This document shows, piece after piece, positions 32,747 through 45,278 of a DNA stretch of 64,000 nucleotides. Source of the DNA: Aplysia californica (Eukaryota; Mollusca; Gastropoda; Aplysiida; Aplysiidae). The translations under genes and the position numbers were made by a program. Position 1 is the stretch's first letter, and each line of letters starts with the position of its first letter. The notes under the pieces were generated by a model. That model ran no database searches, was not told where the DNA came from, and saw only the letters and a list, made by a program, of their open reading frames with translations. The DNA lies in assembly GCF_000002075.1 (NCBI RefSeq), contig NW_004797530.1, forward strand, positions 365,336 through 429,335, written 5' to 3'.

Positions 32747-35700
32747 ATGCTAGTTTTGTACCTTCTGTAGATGAACCAGAGCAAAGGAGGGATGATATCA
32801 ATGTCAACATTATGCTTCCAGCAAGATCAGATGTGAAAGGTGAAATGGAGTGTCAGGGCAATTTTTGTGAGGCCGCTGACCTGAAACTGTGCATGGCGTG
32901 CTATACTTCTGGAACTGCTCGTTCTTGCTCACAGACTTTCCTCCCATTCCCATGTACAACCTGCGATGATGATGATAGTCTCAAAATCTCCTTGTCTGAA
33001 AACTGCGGTTTGTTTTGTTGCTCACCAGTAGCTGAACATTTGAGTAAGCAAGACGATGCTTTCTTTGAGGAGTGTGAAGTTTCATTTGAGCTAACTCCGC
33101 TGGAGGAGTGCTTCTCCTCACTGTCAGAAGTGAGAAAAGAACATGGTTTCAGAAGATGTCACTCGCTTACCCCAGGGAGACCCCGAATCTTGAACAGGGC
33201 TGATTTCATTCTGGAGCAGTGTACCAATATCTATAAAAGGGACCAGCATGCGGGTTGCTCTCTTTTTTGCTGGAACTGTGGACACAACCTATGGTCAAAG
33301 TCTGGCTTGTCAATGGACTGTGGGATTATCGAGGAGGTCAATGACCTCAAGGAATCTTATTCCAAAGAGGAATGTTCTCTTCAACATTTTGATTTCAAAG
33401 GATTTGATAACGCTTGTAAATTAAGATGGGGTTTCCAAGAGGAAGAGGTGGATTTTGCTAAAGTAGCTGGGTTATTTCACCTTTATTCTCCGCAACATTT
33501 CCCTTTCTTGATGACGACTGTGATGCCTTTCTGTGTTGCTCAAGAATCAACGTCCGGTGGGTTGCCTAAAGTAACGGCGGAAGGAGAGTGCCAGACTGAG
33601 CACTGTGGGGACAGGGGTTCAGATCCTATCGGGGTTGATGTACTACACCAAAGTTCTTGTTCTTTCACTCCAAAGCATGGAAGAATGTGTGGAGAGAATC
33701 TGGCAGAAAAACATGCAGATGCTGAAGGAATATGTGAGGAAAATATTCAAGAAGAAAATTCATCATCTAACTCAACGGTAGGGTTAAAGTTTGTGTCTGG
33801 AGAAATAAGCTGTGCCGACAGGGTTGACCTTGTAGGTGAACATTCTCAAATAGCTGCAGCTGTTGGTTTCTCTGCCTTTGACTATGATGACACTATAGTA
33901 GAAGACAGTGTACTTGAGACTGTAGGTAGTTCTCCTGTACCAAACCACAGACTTCATTGCTATCCTGTGCTGAATGTATTGTCAAAAAATTTCCTTCAGG
34001 AATCACCAAATGTTTCTCACAAAACAGAACCTGCAATGGCTCTTTCTCATTTGCCAAAAGACTCGCTAGCAATGGCAAGTGACAGTGAAAGTTGCTCCAA
34101 TAAACTGCCGAGTAGAATTGAAGAAGATTCCATTATCTATGATATTGTCACTGACAACAAGGACCAGACACTTGATGAAGGCAAAGGACCAGCACAGGCA
34201 CTCTTTCAGTTTTCAGACAGCACACCATACTTCAGCGTATTTTCAAATGATGAGTCAAGAGTTTCCTGTTACAAACAAAAGCTGGACACACACTTCAACA
34301 GTGGAATTGTGCTGAAAAATTGGTTGAAACCTAATCTGCAAAAGGAAGAAGACCCAGTGCATTTCTTTTCTTCAGAGGAAGAGACAGAGTTGGTGCCCAA
34401 TTTGAAATTTGTCGTTGCCTCTGCTATATCCTCCACTCCGGTAATGACTTGCAGTAGTAAAGAAAAAGTGAAGTCCGAAAGTGAGGAAACGAGTACCAAC
34501 TTTGACGGTCACAGATCAAAAGGCGAGAAACAAATTTGCCTCAGTTCAGTTAAGCAGAGCACAAAAGAGTCTAAAATTTTTGCTGAAAGGGAAATTCATG
34601 GTGAGGTAAAAAGAAACTCAGCCACGCCAACCGCTTGGAAAGTTGTGATGCATCAATGCAGTGTGATGCTTCATGATGTAAGACAAGTGATTCCTTCTTT
34701 AGGTGCTCATGTTGATTTGACATCTTTGACCTGTGAAACTCAGCACAAACTTGGTGTTGAGTTTAAAGCCAAGGTTTTGATAGATGAGGGGGCCAATAGT
34801 GGGTGTAAGAAAACAGGGTTGATGTTGCTCTCCCCAGCTGCCGTCCCGTCTTGTCCAGGTCCTAAGGATGTCGTACTGATACGCTCCCTGGCTCGGGTTC
34901 AAAGGATAAAGGAAGTCCAGAATGGGCTGATGAAGCTAAGGAATACGATGGAGAACTCAGAATTCCCAGCTGTGAACGAAAGCTTGCTTCAAAAGTTCCC
35001 CAAGAGACAGATTGGGTGTAAATTTAAACCCAAGGAAACCATTACGGGTGGTAAAAGATTGAAATATTCAAAACTTCAGCAGTTTTCATGCGAAAAGAAT
35101 ACAAGTCCTTCCCAGTCTACCAGTCATATTGGAGATGGGTCTGATAGGAGGACAGAGCCAGAGGTAAAAGAGAATGCCTCATCACCAAACAGGCAGAGAA
35201 TACATGCAGAGACTCTACGTCCTGCTGACAGTAGCCATCATCATGAAAAGTCAAGGAAAATAAAGCATTCGAATGAACCTAGTAAAACGCGTCGAAAGAA
35301 AGAGAAGTCTGGGAAGACTGAAAAAAAGAAATCTGCCAGTCATAAGCTATCCTCGGGTACTGCCAAGAGATCAGGGGATACAAAATCAGAAAGTAGTTAC
35401 ACAAGCCAGACAGACAAAAATTCATGCTTTGGACGCTTAGCACCAAAACCAGAGTTTGCTGTGTCAGAGACATGGACAGATTCAGACTCTACTGAGAGAA
35501 ACATGATAAGTTGTCGTACATCTAACGCTGAGTTCTCAAAGAAAAACTGGTCACTGGAAACCTGGCAGGACTTTTTGGAGACTAAACCCTGTTCAAATGC
35601 TTCTCCTACCAAGATAAAACATCACAGTCTCAAATATTTGTATAAAAAAGACAAGTCCGCGAAAGAACACCCTCATGGACTTCAAGATGAGGAGAACAAC

Positions 35701-36867
35701 AAGAGTGTCTTACAAGATCACTCTCTTACTCACAGACATGTTTCCAAAACCCCAAGAATGTCTCCATTGTCAGTTCAAAGAGAGTCACCTGTTGTGAAAA
35801 CGCACACTAAAGTAAGAAAATCTGAACTTGCCAAGGGTAAAAGTAAAAAAGTCTGTTTAAGCAAGAGTGCCTCCTCATCTGTGAAGTCGTCAGTTCACAT
35901 CCCAAACTCAAGCAGTCTTCGTAGTGGCCAAACATCTGAGACGAGAAGAAAGGACAGAGATGGTCTAGAGGGGCAGAAGTCACAGTCAAGAAAGGACAAA
36001 CACTCAAATGAAAAAGAAAGCTGGAAATTGGAGAAACATGCTCAAAAAGATTGTCAAGAATGTTCAGTGTTTCCGAAAAGTCTTGGAGCTTTCAAAATCC
36101 CCAAGAAATCAGATAGGGTTTCTTTGGGTGCAAGCAATCCACTACACTTATGGGACATAGACTCTGTCAATGTTGTAAAGACTGGTGAACGAGCAAAGTC
36201 AGAACTTGAAACACGATGTCAAGACTCATCTTCCCCTTCTTTCAATCAAGTACAGGTTAAGCAGGTCTCTTTTGAGGAGACCTATACATCAACATTGACC
36301 CAATCTGGAAATGCCAAATACACGAAGTTTCAGAAAACAGCTGAAGAAAATGTCCCAAACAACAGCTATAATAAACACGCTAAACTTCCCTATCGTGATG
36401 AATTTTATTTGGAGGAACCTGGACAAAATTTGGCACAGAATGTGTCATGTGGCAAATTGTCGACGCCTAGAGTACTGATTACTGCACCTGAAATCTCTCC
36501 CAAGGAACTACAAGTCTCCAGAGGGCCAAAAAATCAAAAACAAAGAGAAAGAGAGGTTATTGGGGATATTGCAGCCTCGATGTCGTGCCTTTACCAGCTG
36601 GATAAAACTGGATCTGGTTCTTCAAGCTCTCTGAGCACATCTGTTGGCAGAAAGGGAGAAGGGACCTCAAGCGACTCGGGGTCAGCTGAAGATTTGCCTG
36701 AGGTTGGAGCTGATGGTGAATTGCCCGCCCAATGTCAAGTCGCTCCGCCTCCTTCCCAGGACGGCACCCGGAATGGTCACAGGAGCAGTGCAGCAGCAGG
36801 AGATGCTCTTCCACAGCCCATCAGCCCACTGCGTTCAAAGTCAGCAAAGGTAACTTTTCTTTTATAG
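32747..36867 (+). CDS. Giant 4.1-kb exon, probable gene A exon 13
   Basis: An open frame of about 1370 codons with two possible acceptors, AACAG at 32746 and CTAG at 32753. From the phase-2 donor at 19274 only the second is open (AG plus T gives Ser, then FVPSVDEPEQ); the first would give an immediate stop. Its end has a good donor AAG|GTAACT after 36849 (phase 0); read-through stops at 36865-36867. The product is disordered: Cys-rich at first (LKLCMACYTSG, PCTTC), acidic in the middle, then strongly basic with a KTRRKKEK run and KKSASHK, and Ser-rich at the end. I recognise no domain. It could be a separate gene whose 5' exons lie in the sequence gap. Confidence 0.75.
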
Positions 36868-37549
36868 TTAAGTCATATACAGTACTTAGCTTTGCCTTTT
36901 CCCTGATGCTAGTGGAGACAAGTTGTTACCCTAAAATGACAAAGTTCTGTCTGCTAATTACCTAGTTTTGAGACGTTTGACACAAAAAAATTTGCGTTTC
37001 ACATTTCAAGCTTTTTCGAATTCAATTCTTTGAATGTCTTGATAACGTATCCAAATAATCTTATGATTTTGGTAGAGCAGAGAACATTTTGTTTCTGACC
37101 TCAATATCCTAATATTGACTAAAAATAGCCAATAATGTTAGACAGAACTTTGTAATTCTGAGATAACGAAATGTCAAACAGACTCTGTGCACTGGCAGGA
37201 GGTGCAGACGGCAGACCCCTCTAATGATAGAAACACTTGCATGCTCATTATCATAATATTATCAACGTCACTGGTCAGATGACAGTGCGTGACACATTCT
37301 ATTTACTTTTGTAACGTTGTTTCTGTCCTCGTTCTTCTGTTCCTCATTTTGACATTACTGTCATAATGTCATCATACTGTGGTCACTTGGTCAGATGCTT
37401 AAGAATCTGCAAACAAGTACATATATTTGTATGGGTATCCTAGGGCGTGTCCAGCAGAATGCAACCGCAAAGACATTTTGACATTTGGTACCTGAAAAAG
37501 GGAACTGAACAAATAATTATTGTACAAATCGCATTATGAAACGACCGTA

Positions 37550-37850
37550 GGGGCTCTCGTTTTCTAGAGGTTAAGGTGTTGGCCTCTCATTCCTTAGGTC
37601 TTGGGTTCGAATCGGGATAGCAATGGAAAATGTTCTTCTTTAAAATGTTTTCCTTTCACTATCCTTTCCTACTCTTTTACAATGTTCTGTCGTCTGCTTT
37701 CGTCTCCACTTTCTGCTCCCCTCCCCTCACCTCCTTTGCCCCCTCCTCTGGGTTCCTGGCTCTCTCTGCAGCCCTTCTATTGCTACTCCTTGGCCCATTC
37801 TTACGCGCGGTCGTATGACCTTATATGCAGTTGCGAGCGCCGTAAAACAC
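37550..37850 (+). mobile_element. tRNA-derived SINE with internal deletion
   Basis: The head GGGGCTCTCGT, A box region CTAGAGGTTAAGG and B box GGTTCGAATCGG are followed by the CT-rich body, then directly by the tail GTATGACCTTATATGCAG and GCGAGCGCC. The AAGATCCC part of the body is missing. Confidence 0.75.
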
Positions 37851-37886
37851 CACAAAAACCGGCAATAACGGAAACCTGGCTTATGG

Positions 37887-38001
37887 ACCCCCCCCCCCCC
37901 CCCCAACCCCTTGATAAATTCCTCTTTGTACACCTGTCTAAGACCGAAACCTTTACAACCTGGAAACGTCAAGAAATGGGGGATGGGGGGGGGGGGGGGG
38001 G
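37887..38001. repeat. Poly-C and poly-G runs
   Basis: A C run (37889-37905) and a G run (37984-38002), opposite in sense and 80 bases apart, are able to pair. Confidence 0.8.
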
Positions 38002-39122
38002 GGCAAAACGACCACTGCCAAAACTGATTTTTGATATGAGCAACAATAGTCCCAAGCCTTTTATTCTAAACATCGCGGTAGGCCATCAACTAAACCAGAC
38101 CGGCCCAGCGGTAGACCTTCAATCAGGAACGTCACGGTAGACCTTCAACTAAACCGGCTCTGAAATTCCTTCTCTTCTGAGAGTTTTGGCCTGTTGAAGA
38201 GCGAAGACAAATACTTTGCCCGCTCAGCCAAGGACCTCAAAATAATTAACCTCCTCGCCCTCAGCTTTTACTTTTATTTGAAATTGAAACAAAGGTCCCA
38301 AAACTTCCAAGTTCGGTTCCAACGGCTTTTTACGTTCTCTGACCGTCTAGGCTCTGAGTCTGACCAGTGCGGTCTAGATTACCTGCTCTGGCTCTGACCT
38401 TTACGTTACGCCACACCGTCAGGCGAGAGGGGGGGGGGGTGCGGTCTGGGCAACGCCTATTTTTAGTCTCTACTATGTACTACTAGGCCCTACAGTTGGT
38501 TCTGGGTTTTATGCAAGGAGTTTACTTTTAATCTCCTTGGTTTTATGCAAGGAGCTTACTCCTTGTTTTTCTGTCAGTTCATCAGTTTTATCCCGCGCTT
38601 GTGAGCGTGGCCTACGTTATTAAAGTCACGAAGGCCACTTTGTGAGTATGTGAGTGGTGCAGAGTGATGGTCAGGGTGGTGTGGGTGTGAAACAAGGACC
38701 TTGGAACTCCTTGGCCGCTGCTGGACTTCAAAGAGCTCAAGCCGGGCGCGCCGGCACGGAAACTTTTCTGAGTAGGCAGCAAAGATGTGAGATTTGACCG
38801 CTGCCTGCCGCTCTGGTCGTACGGCCGCCAGTTGAGAATATGAGGGGAAAAGTTACTGTATAACCTCCTTGGTAGTAATGTATTACATGATACAGGGGAG
38901 AGGTGGCTTTTATAGATTGTGCTTATTAATTAATCTTTGGGTGGGGCTAAAGTTGGAAACAAAGGAGGCATTATTAATATTGTTATTCGATCATTTCTGT
39001 TTCTATTGGTCAAATGGTTGTCCTATCTTTAATGAGATAAGAGAGGTAAGAAAAGAAAATAATAATGAACGAGAAATCGTTATTGTCCAGATGCTGGCAC
39101 ATTGGTTTGGTGTTGCTTCACG

Positions 39123-39205
39123 AAACACACACACACCCGTGCGCGCGCTCACGCACACGCACGCATACACACTCGCATACCCACTCGCACGCTGGCTCGC
39201 GCGTG
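39123..39205. repeat. CA/CG-rich microsatellite
   Basis: Degenerate (CA)n with CGCACGC interruptions. The open frames on both strands here are only translations of the repeat. Confidence 0.75.
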
Positions 39206-40723
39206 TACCTCACAAAGTCTTTCGCACATCCTCTTTTCCACATACCGGTGCATCTGTACACAAAGACACATGTATGACATACGTAGTGTGCTTGCACTAA
39301 CAAACAGAGTCACAGTCACAACAAATAATAAACAAACACCTTTTATTGCAAGATGCAAGAACTGGTGCCGATAGATTTGCTAGACTGGCGCTTGCCAATT
39401 GCCAATTCGCCAGCCATTATCAGAGCGGCTAGAATAGCACTTTGGAGGTGTGAAGTTTTGGCCACTGCTTGCCGATCGGACAGGCGACCTTTGATCCCAC
39501 CGCGTATGACTGGACCTCTGCCCCCCCCCCCCCCCCCCCCCACCTCTCTTAACACGTTCTGCTACATCTCCCTGTTGTCCAATGTGTGGGTAAGCCAACG
39601 AAGAAAATGCCTCGTCGGGATAGAACGCTTAGAATAAATATTGAATGCAATCTTTTATTATAATTATAATGATAATATTATCAATTTTTTCCCAACTCCC
39701 TTGAGATAATTTTGTCTTGAATTGGACAGATTCGACCGTGCCGTAAAATTTGTCCAAGACGGCCACCCATTATCATTACAGTGTATAGGAAAAGAAAAGT
39801 GGTTGTCTTAGACAGGTTGGTATTGTTAGACAGTGTCATCATAGTATTTTAAAAAACGTCAGGTAATTAATGGGAAGTGTTCATTTGTACAGGGGGGCTC
39901 TTAAGCCTTAGGCAGGTGTGACCAGAGCTGTAAAGTACTTTTAAAAAGTTCTTAAGTACAAATTTAAGTACAATCTAAAAAATGTACTTAAGTAGGCCTA
40001 CAGTAAAAGTACTTTCCTGTAAAATGTACTTGAGTACAAGAACTTTTTAAAAAAGTACTTATGAGTACATTTTGAGTACTTTCTGCTAATATGCTAAAAC
40101 TCTTCAGCGTTTATGCAAAACATCATATTAAATAACATATCCAGTATATTTGACAAATTAGGCTATTTATTACTAAAAATGTAAACTGTATACAAAGCAA
40201 TTGAGTATACAATGTACGCACTGAACGAAGATGGAAATGGTCCGTGAAATTGAAAAAAAACCCAACCCAAACGAACAGACGTCACTAGTGGGTAAGTGAT
40301 ATTATGAATAGAACTTGTTTGAGCAAGACAATGTGATCAAATGTAAGTCAGTCCAAGAGGTCGGAAAGTTCTACATTAAAAAAAAATCCAAATTGGAAAA
40401 TGTAGATACAAAGTTGCTCTTAAGAAAACATAAAATTGATGAAAATTTATGGCCAGCATAGAATAAAGTGCATTGAATTCTTCATTAACAAATCCTCAAG
40501 GAATCAATATAGCCTTAAGCAAAAACCACCCCAAAAAAGTTTAAAAGAAATTTAGGCAGCCTAAAAAATTGTACATTGAGAACTCAGTTTCAGTTCCAAT
40601 TGATTCTAATAGTGGTAAGACAGATTTTGGTCACACTGTAGTCCCCACGGCGCCCACGGCAAACCAAAATACAATAGTTTCCTAGAGTCTAGTAAGTGTA
40701 GTGTAACCAAAGATTTTCTACTG

Positions 40724-41510
40724 CAGTAGTCTCCGCCTAAGATCCCAGTCCTCGGAAGCAAGGAAAATAAAAATATGGGATCTTAGCCGACGAAGCCAAG
40801 GAAGAATCTACAGTGACCCATGAACTGACGTGACCCCTGGGTGGATTTATGACATACGGCAAACAAAGAGTGGTTAACCTTGATGACCAATCACAGTGGC
40901 ATGAGGTATGCCATAAATAATATATACATATATATACACACTCATTGGCCTATCGTGAGTCTTGAGATCTTTATCTACGTTTATCCAGTTGCCCCTCCCC
41001 TTCATCTGTCCAACAATTTTAGCTTTCCATCTCTAATTGAGTCTCCCCCCCCCCCCCCCAAAAAAAAAAAAAAAAAAAAAAAAAAACCCGCCTTTGTCGT
41101 TACGCACCATTACGTTGTGACAACACCAATTAAAATTCAGGCTGTCTCGCAAATTCGGGAATAGAGAAAAACTGCTTTCAATGGTCAGGGAAGAGTTCAC
41201 AGTTTGATGTGATCCCGCATGGAGCGAACTTGTAGGCCCTACGTCCACCCAACGAGTGGTGTAAGTTCAGGTGGTGAGGTCAGATGCGAGTGCGATGTTT
41301 GGGGAAAAGAAACTCATCGATCAGTTCACACCTTGGTGTGATCCCGTCTGGAGCAAACACTGTACCGTTTCATGGAGTTTTACAACGCTTGTGATCTCAT
41401 TCACGATAGTGGCTGATCTTTGACGCGACGGGCCGTTCTTTGATCTCAACTTTTAACTCTTGGTTGATCGGCTGTGCCCGCCCGGGTGTTTGTTCCGTAA
41501 ATTATGATCA
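40724..41510 (+). mobile_element. Truncated pogo-like element inside the hAT
   Basis: It starts CAGTAGTCTCCGCCTAAG and goes on with GATCCCAGT, GGAAGAATCTACAGT, GAACTGACGTGACCC and GAGTTCACAGTTTGAT blocks, in the same order as 49744-51230. The right end is lost near GTAAATTATGA (41495-41506). Confidence 0.6.
41046..41087. repeat. Poly-C/poly-A run
   Basis: C run followed by A run of about 27 bases. Confidence 0.85.
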
Positions 41511-42726
41511 GAAATGCCGGCACTTAATCAAAGTACTCAAAATGTGCTTTAAAAAATGCTCAAAAGCACTTTTATAAAAAGTATCGGAGTACAGTAAAAG
41601 TACTGGTTTCAAAAATGTACCGGAGTACAGTAAAAGTACCGAAAATTGCAACTTAAGTACAAGTACCGGAGTACTCTGGGTGTGACTGTGCATACAGGGA
41701 GGAAAGGGGGGTATCGGAACGGCATAAATACGTAACGACATAATTTTTTTTTATCGGAACGGCGCATACGTTTTCTTTGGTCATGGTAATCGAATACTAT
41801 TAGGTTCAATTTCGGACATTAAATCGATCGAATACTTAATGTGCATGTTTCTCTGCTTGCGAGTCACAAGTCCCGCACTTTAACAGTATTTAGCTTACTG
41901 ACAATGTGTCTCGTGTTGTGTACAAGTGTACGTAAAGTCACGTGAATCCACAAAACTAATTTGTGATCTGCTTGCTTACAACACTGGTGCGGTTGCTATG
42001 ATGTCTTCATGCCTCCTAAAGGCTCAGGTATGTATGTGTGTATGTGTCTGTAAGTGTGTGTGTGTGTGTGGTTTTAATATTTAATATTTAATAAGGAAAA
42101 TAGGACAACGTGGAGTCGCGCTACCCGTATTGTGTATTCACTACACACTGTGTAGGCACTATATAAAATATGTAATGTGTTGTATCTAGTCATTCCTTAT
42201 CTAACTATGGAGAAGTACACAAGAAAATGCAAAACGGGCATCATCTTGGACAGTTTTAGATTGAAGAAAGACAATTTAAACAGTTAAAAAAGGAAAGCGT
42301 TTTCTGGCGATGTACAAATTACCAGTTGATAACCTGCTACAAACAAGGACAAATGCCCATTGAAAGTTTTCTTCTGAAAATTGCCTACAAAATGCTGCCA
42401 ATTTTAAAATTGTGAATGATTTTTAACCGGATTTTTAACAAACTTTTTATATTGCAAGCCCCCATAAAATCATTCTAATGCAGCCTTTGACAGTCCCAAA
42501 CCTCTCTATGCAAAACGCTGAGGGGAATGGTTTTTTCCTTCGTTTTTACCTATCTTCATGCTTCAAACAGATTAAAAGATATTCTCATGCTTGTATGACA
42601 AACATAGTGTGATGATTTAACTGCAATACTCGATTTGTATCTTTTTTCATTCCTTAAGTAATCGGCCATGCAATGCTGTCGGCGATATAATATGCGCCTT
42701 TCCAGTAAAATAATATACCTTCTCTA

Positions 42727-42790
42727 TTGTTCTCAGTCTAGGCCTAGGCCTTCTCAGAACTGAGAAAGCCTAGTTCTCAGTACAATAAAT
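42727..42790. repeat. Palindromic cluster
   Basis: TTCTCAG and CTAGGCCTAG motifs occur in both orientations (ATTGTTCTCAG to CTGAG), giving a possible cruciform or hairpin of about 60 bases. Confidence 0.4.
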
Positions 42791-42821
42791 TTGAAAACTA
42801 CGCCGTTCCGATATACTGCGG

Positions 42822-42844
42822 GGGGGGGGGGGGGGGGGGGGGGG
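42822..42844. repeat. Poly-G run
   Basis: More than 20 G in a row on the + strand. Confidence 0.9.
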
Positions 42845-43349
42845 TAGGATTTTGTTGTTGTTGCCAAAGTTGTATTTTTTATCGTTGTTTTTTTCTGCGC
42901 AGTTTAGAGTCTTGAGTTCTGGTTCTGCGTATGTTAGTTCTCCTGAGAAACGGAATATTTTCTCATTAAGTAGGCCTATGATTAAGCGATGACATTCTCC
43001 ACGAGTGTTTTTCAAAACAATATAGAACATGGCTGTGTCTGTATTAAATTGTCCTCTTCACTTTCATTTGTGATTTTCTGTTGTCGTTGTCATGGTCTCA
43101 CTTTCGTTTTTTCCAATCTGGCCTTTTTCCTGCAGAGACGATGGGTTGTTCGTGTGAAGGCCGAACTGTAACAGAACATGGTGTGCTTTTAATTTATTTT
43201 GAACACAAGTTAATGTCTCTTTCTGTTTTCGATAGAATTGCAAAAAGACCGTTATTATCATCTTTCCGCCGTAGATTTCATTTGGTGTAGAACTGAAGAC
43301 TCCGGCGTCTGTTGAGTAGAAAGTGTGTCACTGTTGCATTAAAAAGATC

Positions 43350-43415
43350 AGAGTTTTATTCTCGAGTGGGGCGAAACTTTTGTCGAGTATCTCAGTCTTT
43401 CTGCTATCACCCTAC
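43350..43415 (+). mobile_element. Fragment of the SINE family seen at 63727
   Basis: GAGTTTTATTCTCGAGTGGG, then CTTTTGTCGAGTATCTCAGT and TTTCTGCT match the B box and first part of the body of the SINE at 63727. The head is lost. Confidence 0.5.
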
Positions 43416-43649
43416 ATAAAAAAAAGAGTTGAAGACGCCTGTTGTACCTCGCAAGGTTATACTTCTCTTCCTCCACGGGGGTTAAAGTTAAAGGTCATCA
43501 TCAGTTCATGATGGACGACCTATTATCACTTTTATTTATTAGTTGAAGTCAAGGGTTTTGCTGTGTGTAGTGGTGATTATTAGACTTTAAGTTTGGTATG
43601 ACTTTTTTGCATCCATTTTGATGAATTTAATCAGACATCTTTCGTCCGT

Positions 43650-44005
43650 AGAAATCCCTCGTGGGTGGTTGGCAGATATACTCGGATGTGGTTTGCTCCT
43701 ACTTTCCTGTCCTTATATTTCCTACTTTTTTTTTTATCACGTCACACTCTAGAAGCACCTACCGGTATCTAATCTTCGGTGATTTATTTGTGTTGCAAGT
43801 GCCGTTTTGTGTTGCAAGTGCCGTAAAATTCGTACAACAACTAAAATCTCCTCCTTTTCTTTTTACTTTTCTACCCAACAACAACAAAAACAACAACAAC
43901 AACACACACACACACACATAATATATAATTTTGTAAAATGTATCATCTAATCTCCGGCACTCTATGGCCCAGTTCTGTTGCAAGTGCCATAACATCTTAA
44001 CAATG
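43650..44005 (+). mobile_element. Second-family SINE copies with duplicated tails
   Basis: GGGTGGTTGGCAGATA, TGTGGTTTGCTCCTACTTTC and a tail TGTTGCAAGTGCCGTAAAAT are followed at 43790-43830 and 43976-43995 by further copies of the tail (GTTGCAAGTGCC). At least two overlapping, old copies. Confidence 0.5.
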
Positions 44006-44674
44006 TTTTTTTCTTTTTTAATTACAAAGTTAAGTTCTGTTGTTTTACCCTCCCATCTTCCTTATTTCCACCGTCACCTATTTCCACCCTTTCCTCCTCT
44101 ACTGTGTCTATCATCATCATTGTCATTTATGCCTACTTTGCCTTCCTCATAATTTCTCCATTTTCATAATTATATCCCTTAGCCATGGAACGAATACATC
44201 CTTTAGTTATGTGCCACCACAACAAACCACCATTATACAAAAAGCAATGAAATAGATGAGAAAATGAAAAGTCAAAAAGATACGTGATACGGCAGTGGCA
44301 GTGTCCGGCAGTAGGGTAAGAAAAAGAGGGAACCGAGACGGACCTTAAAATTTACAAGCTCGTTTCGGGGGGAACCTATTGTCTCTTCAACTTCAAGACA
44401 GCATGTTTAATGAGCTGACTGTTGTAAGTTATCCGTATAAAACTCAACTTTCATTACCAAATTACCGTGTTATGATACAGGCCAAAGCCTGCCCCTGGGC
44501 GGTTGGTTGGAGAATGCCACTGGTAGCACGTCCTATTTTCTCTTCTTCCCGTCTGTTGTTTCTGTCAGTTTGTCAAGACGTTTTCCTTGCACTAAAAATC
44601 ACCGTAATTTTGTCCGCGTGCTTCTCTTTCTTCACACACGCACACATGACATACACTACACATACCCACACCCC

Positions 44675-44724
<50 letters not shown>

Positions 44725-44725
44725 T

Positions 44726-44788
<63 letters not shown>
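44675..44788. repeat. (TC)n followed by (AC)n microsatellite
   Basis: About 30 bases of (TC)n and 80 bases of (CA)n with a short GCGCGC interruption. Confidence 0.9.
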
Positions 44789-44790
<2 letters not shown>

Positions 44791-44994
44791 GTTCATAAAT
44801 AGATCTAAAACCTACCTAAATGAAAAGCAGTATCATTATCAAAGACCTTGGGTATAATTCTATAATTATCAACCACACTGGAGAATGTTAAAATACATTA
44901 TGTAGTATTATGTAGTCTTCGTCAGGAAGATGGATTTATTGGCCATTACGTCTTTTTGTGGATATTTGTCACACGAACCTGCAGGCCTCAGTTG

Positions 44995-45016
44995 GGGGGG
45001 GGGGGGGGGGGGGGGT
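44995..45016. repeat. Poly-G run
   Basis: About 21 G in a row. Confidence 0.9.
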
Positions 45017-45186
45017 GTACACGGGGAAGGAGGTAGGAAGGTGCGGGTGATGAAAGGGAGCGTACGTGTGTGGGCAGTGTGGTGTAATAATTTATTGAGC
45101 CTGAACGAACTGTTCTGCTGTCATTTTGTATGTCCGGCTGACTTGGCTGCTGCTTGTGAGTGAAAACACTTATGAATTAATGTGCA

Positions 45187-45278
45187 AACGCGCGCGCGCA
45201 CGCACATACACACACACATACACACACACACACACACACGCGCGCGCGCACACACAGACAGACTCGCGCGCGCGTACA
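45187..45278. repeat. Alternating GC/AC tract
   Basis: CGCGCGCGCACGCAC, (CA)n, CGCGCGCGCACACAC and CGCGCGCG form about 90 bases of nearly pure purine-pyrimidine alternation, the type able to adopt Z-DNA. Confidence 0.8.

Larger units (their letters stand above)
5922..36849 (+). other. TASOR-like: Gene A: TASOR-family (HUSH complex) gene, whole coding span
   Basis: Coding exons, read from splice sites and codon phase: 5922-6003, 7703-7851, 8556-8651, 9103-9175, 9491-9579, 10004-10141, 10642-10760, 11895-12098, 12825-13023, 14591-14663, 15194-15274, 16958-19274, then probably 32747/32754-36849. The first twelve join without a phase error into 1206 codons. Residues about 30-243 match DUF3715, the TASOR/TASOR2/TEX15 pseudo-PARP fold, with blocks such as LEPTPNCDCHVAK and PRQVLPYAIVSY that recall human TASOR from memory. 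Residues about 282-434 match the following SPOC-like region, starting at VWKGRL. In vertebrates TASOR scaffolds the nuclear HUSH complex, which lays down H3K9me3 over retroelements. A HUSH role here is inferred from homology only. If the last exon is not used, the protein ends at the stop at 19276-19278 (1207 aa). The family call is strong; the 3' extent is not. Confidence 0.8.
39923..41678. mobile_element. hAT-type non-autonomous transposon with perfect 8-bp duplication
   Basis: The element begins CAGAGCTGTAAAGTACTTTT and ends GTACTCTG, with many AAGTAC/GTACTT repeats near both ends, a layout known from hAT elements of fish and other animals. GGTGTGAC at 39915-39922 and 41679-41686 is an exact 8-bp duplication. 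The 1.76 kb contain no transposase. Part of the interior (40724 to about 41510) matches the pogo-like element at 49744-51348. Confidence 0.8.

Noticed and set aside
37601-38140. Open frame of about 179 codons
   Set aside because: It is a translation of a SINE body and poly-C/G runs.
39065-39374. Several overlapping frames on both strands
   Set aside because: Products of the CA/CG repeat.
44379-44857. Overlapping frames rich in His/Thr
   Set aside because: Translation of the (AC)n/(TC)n microsatellite.
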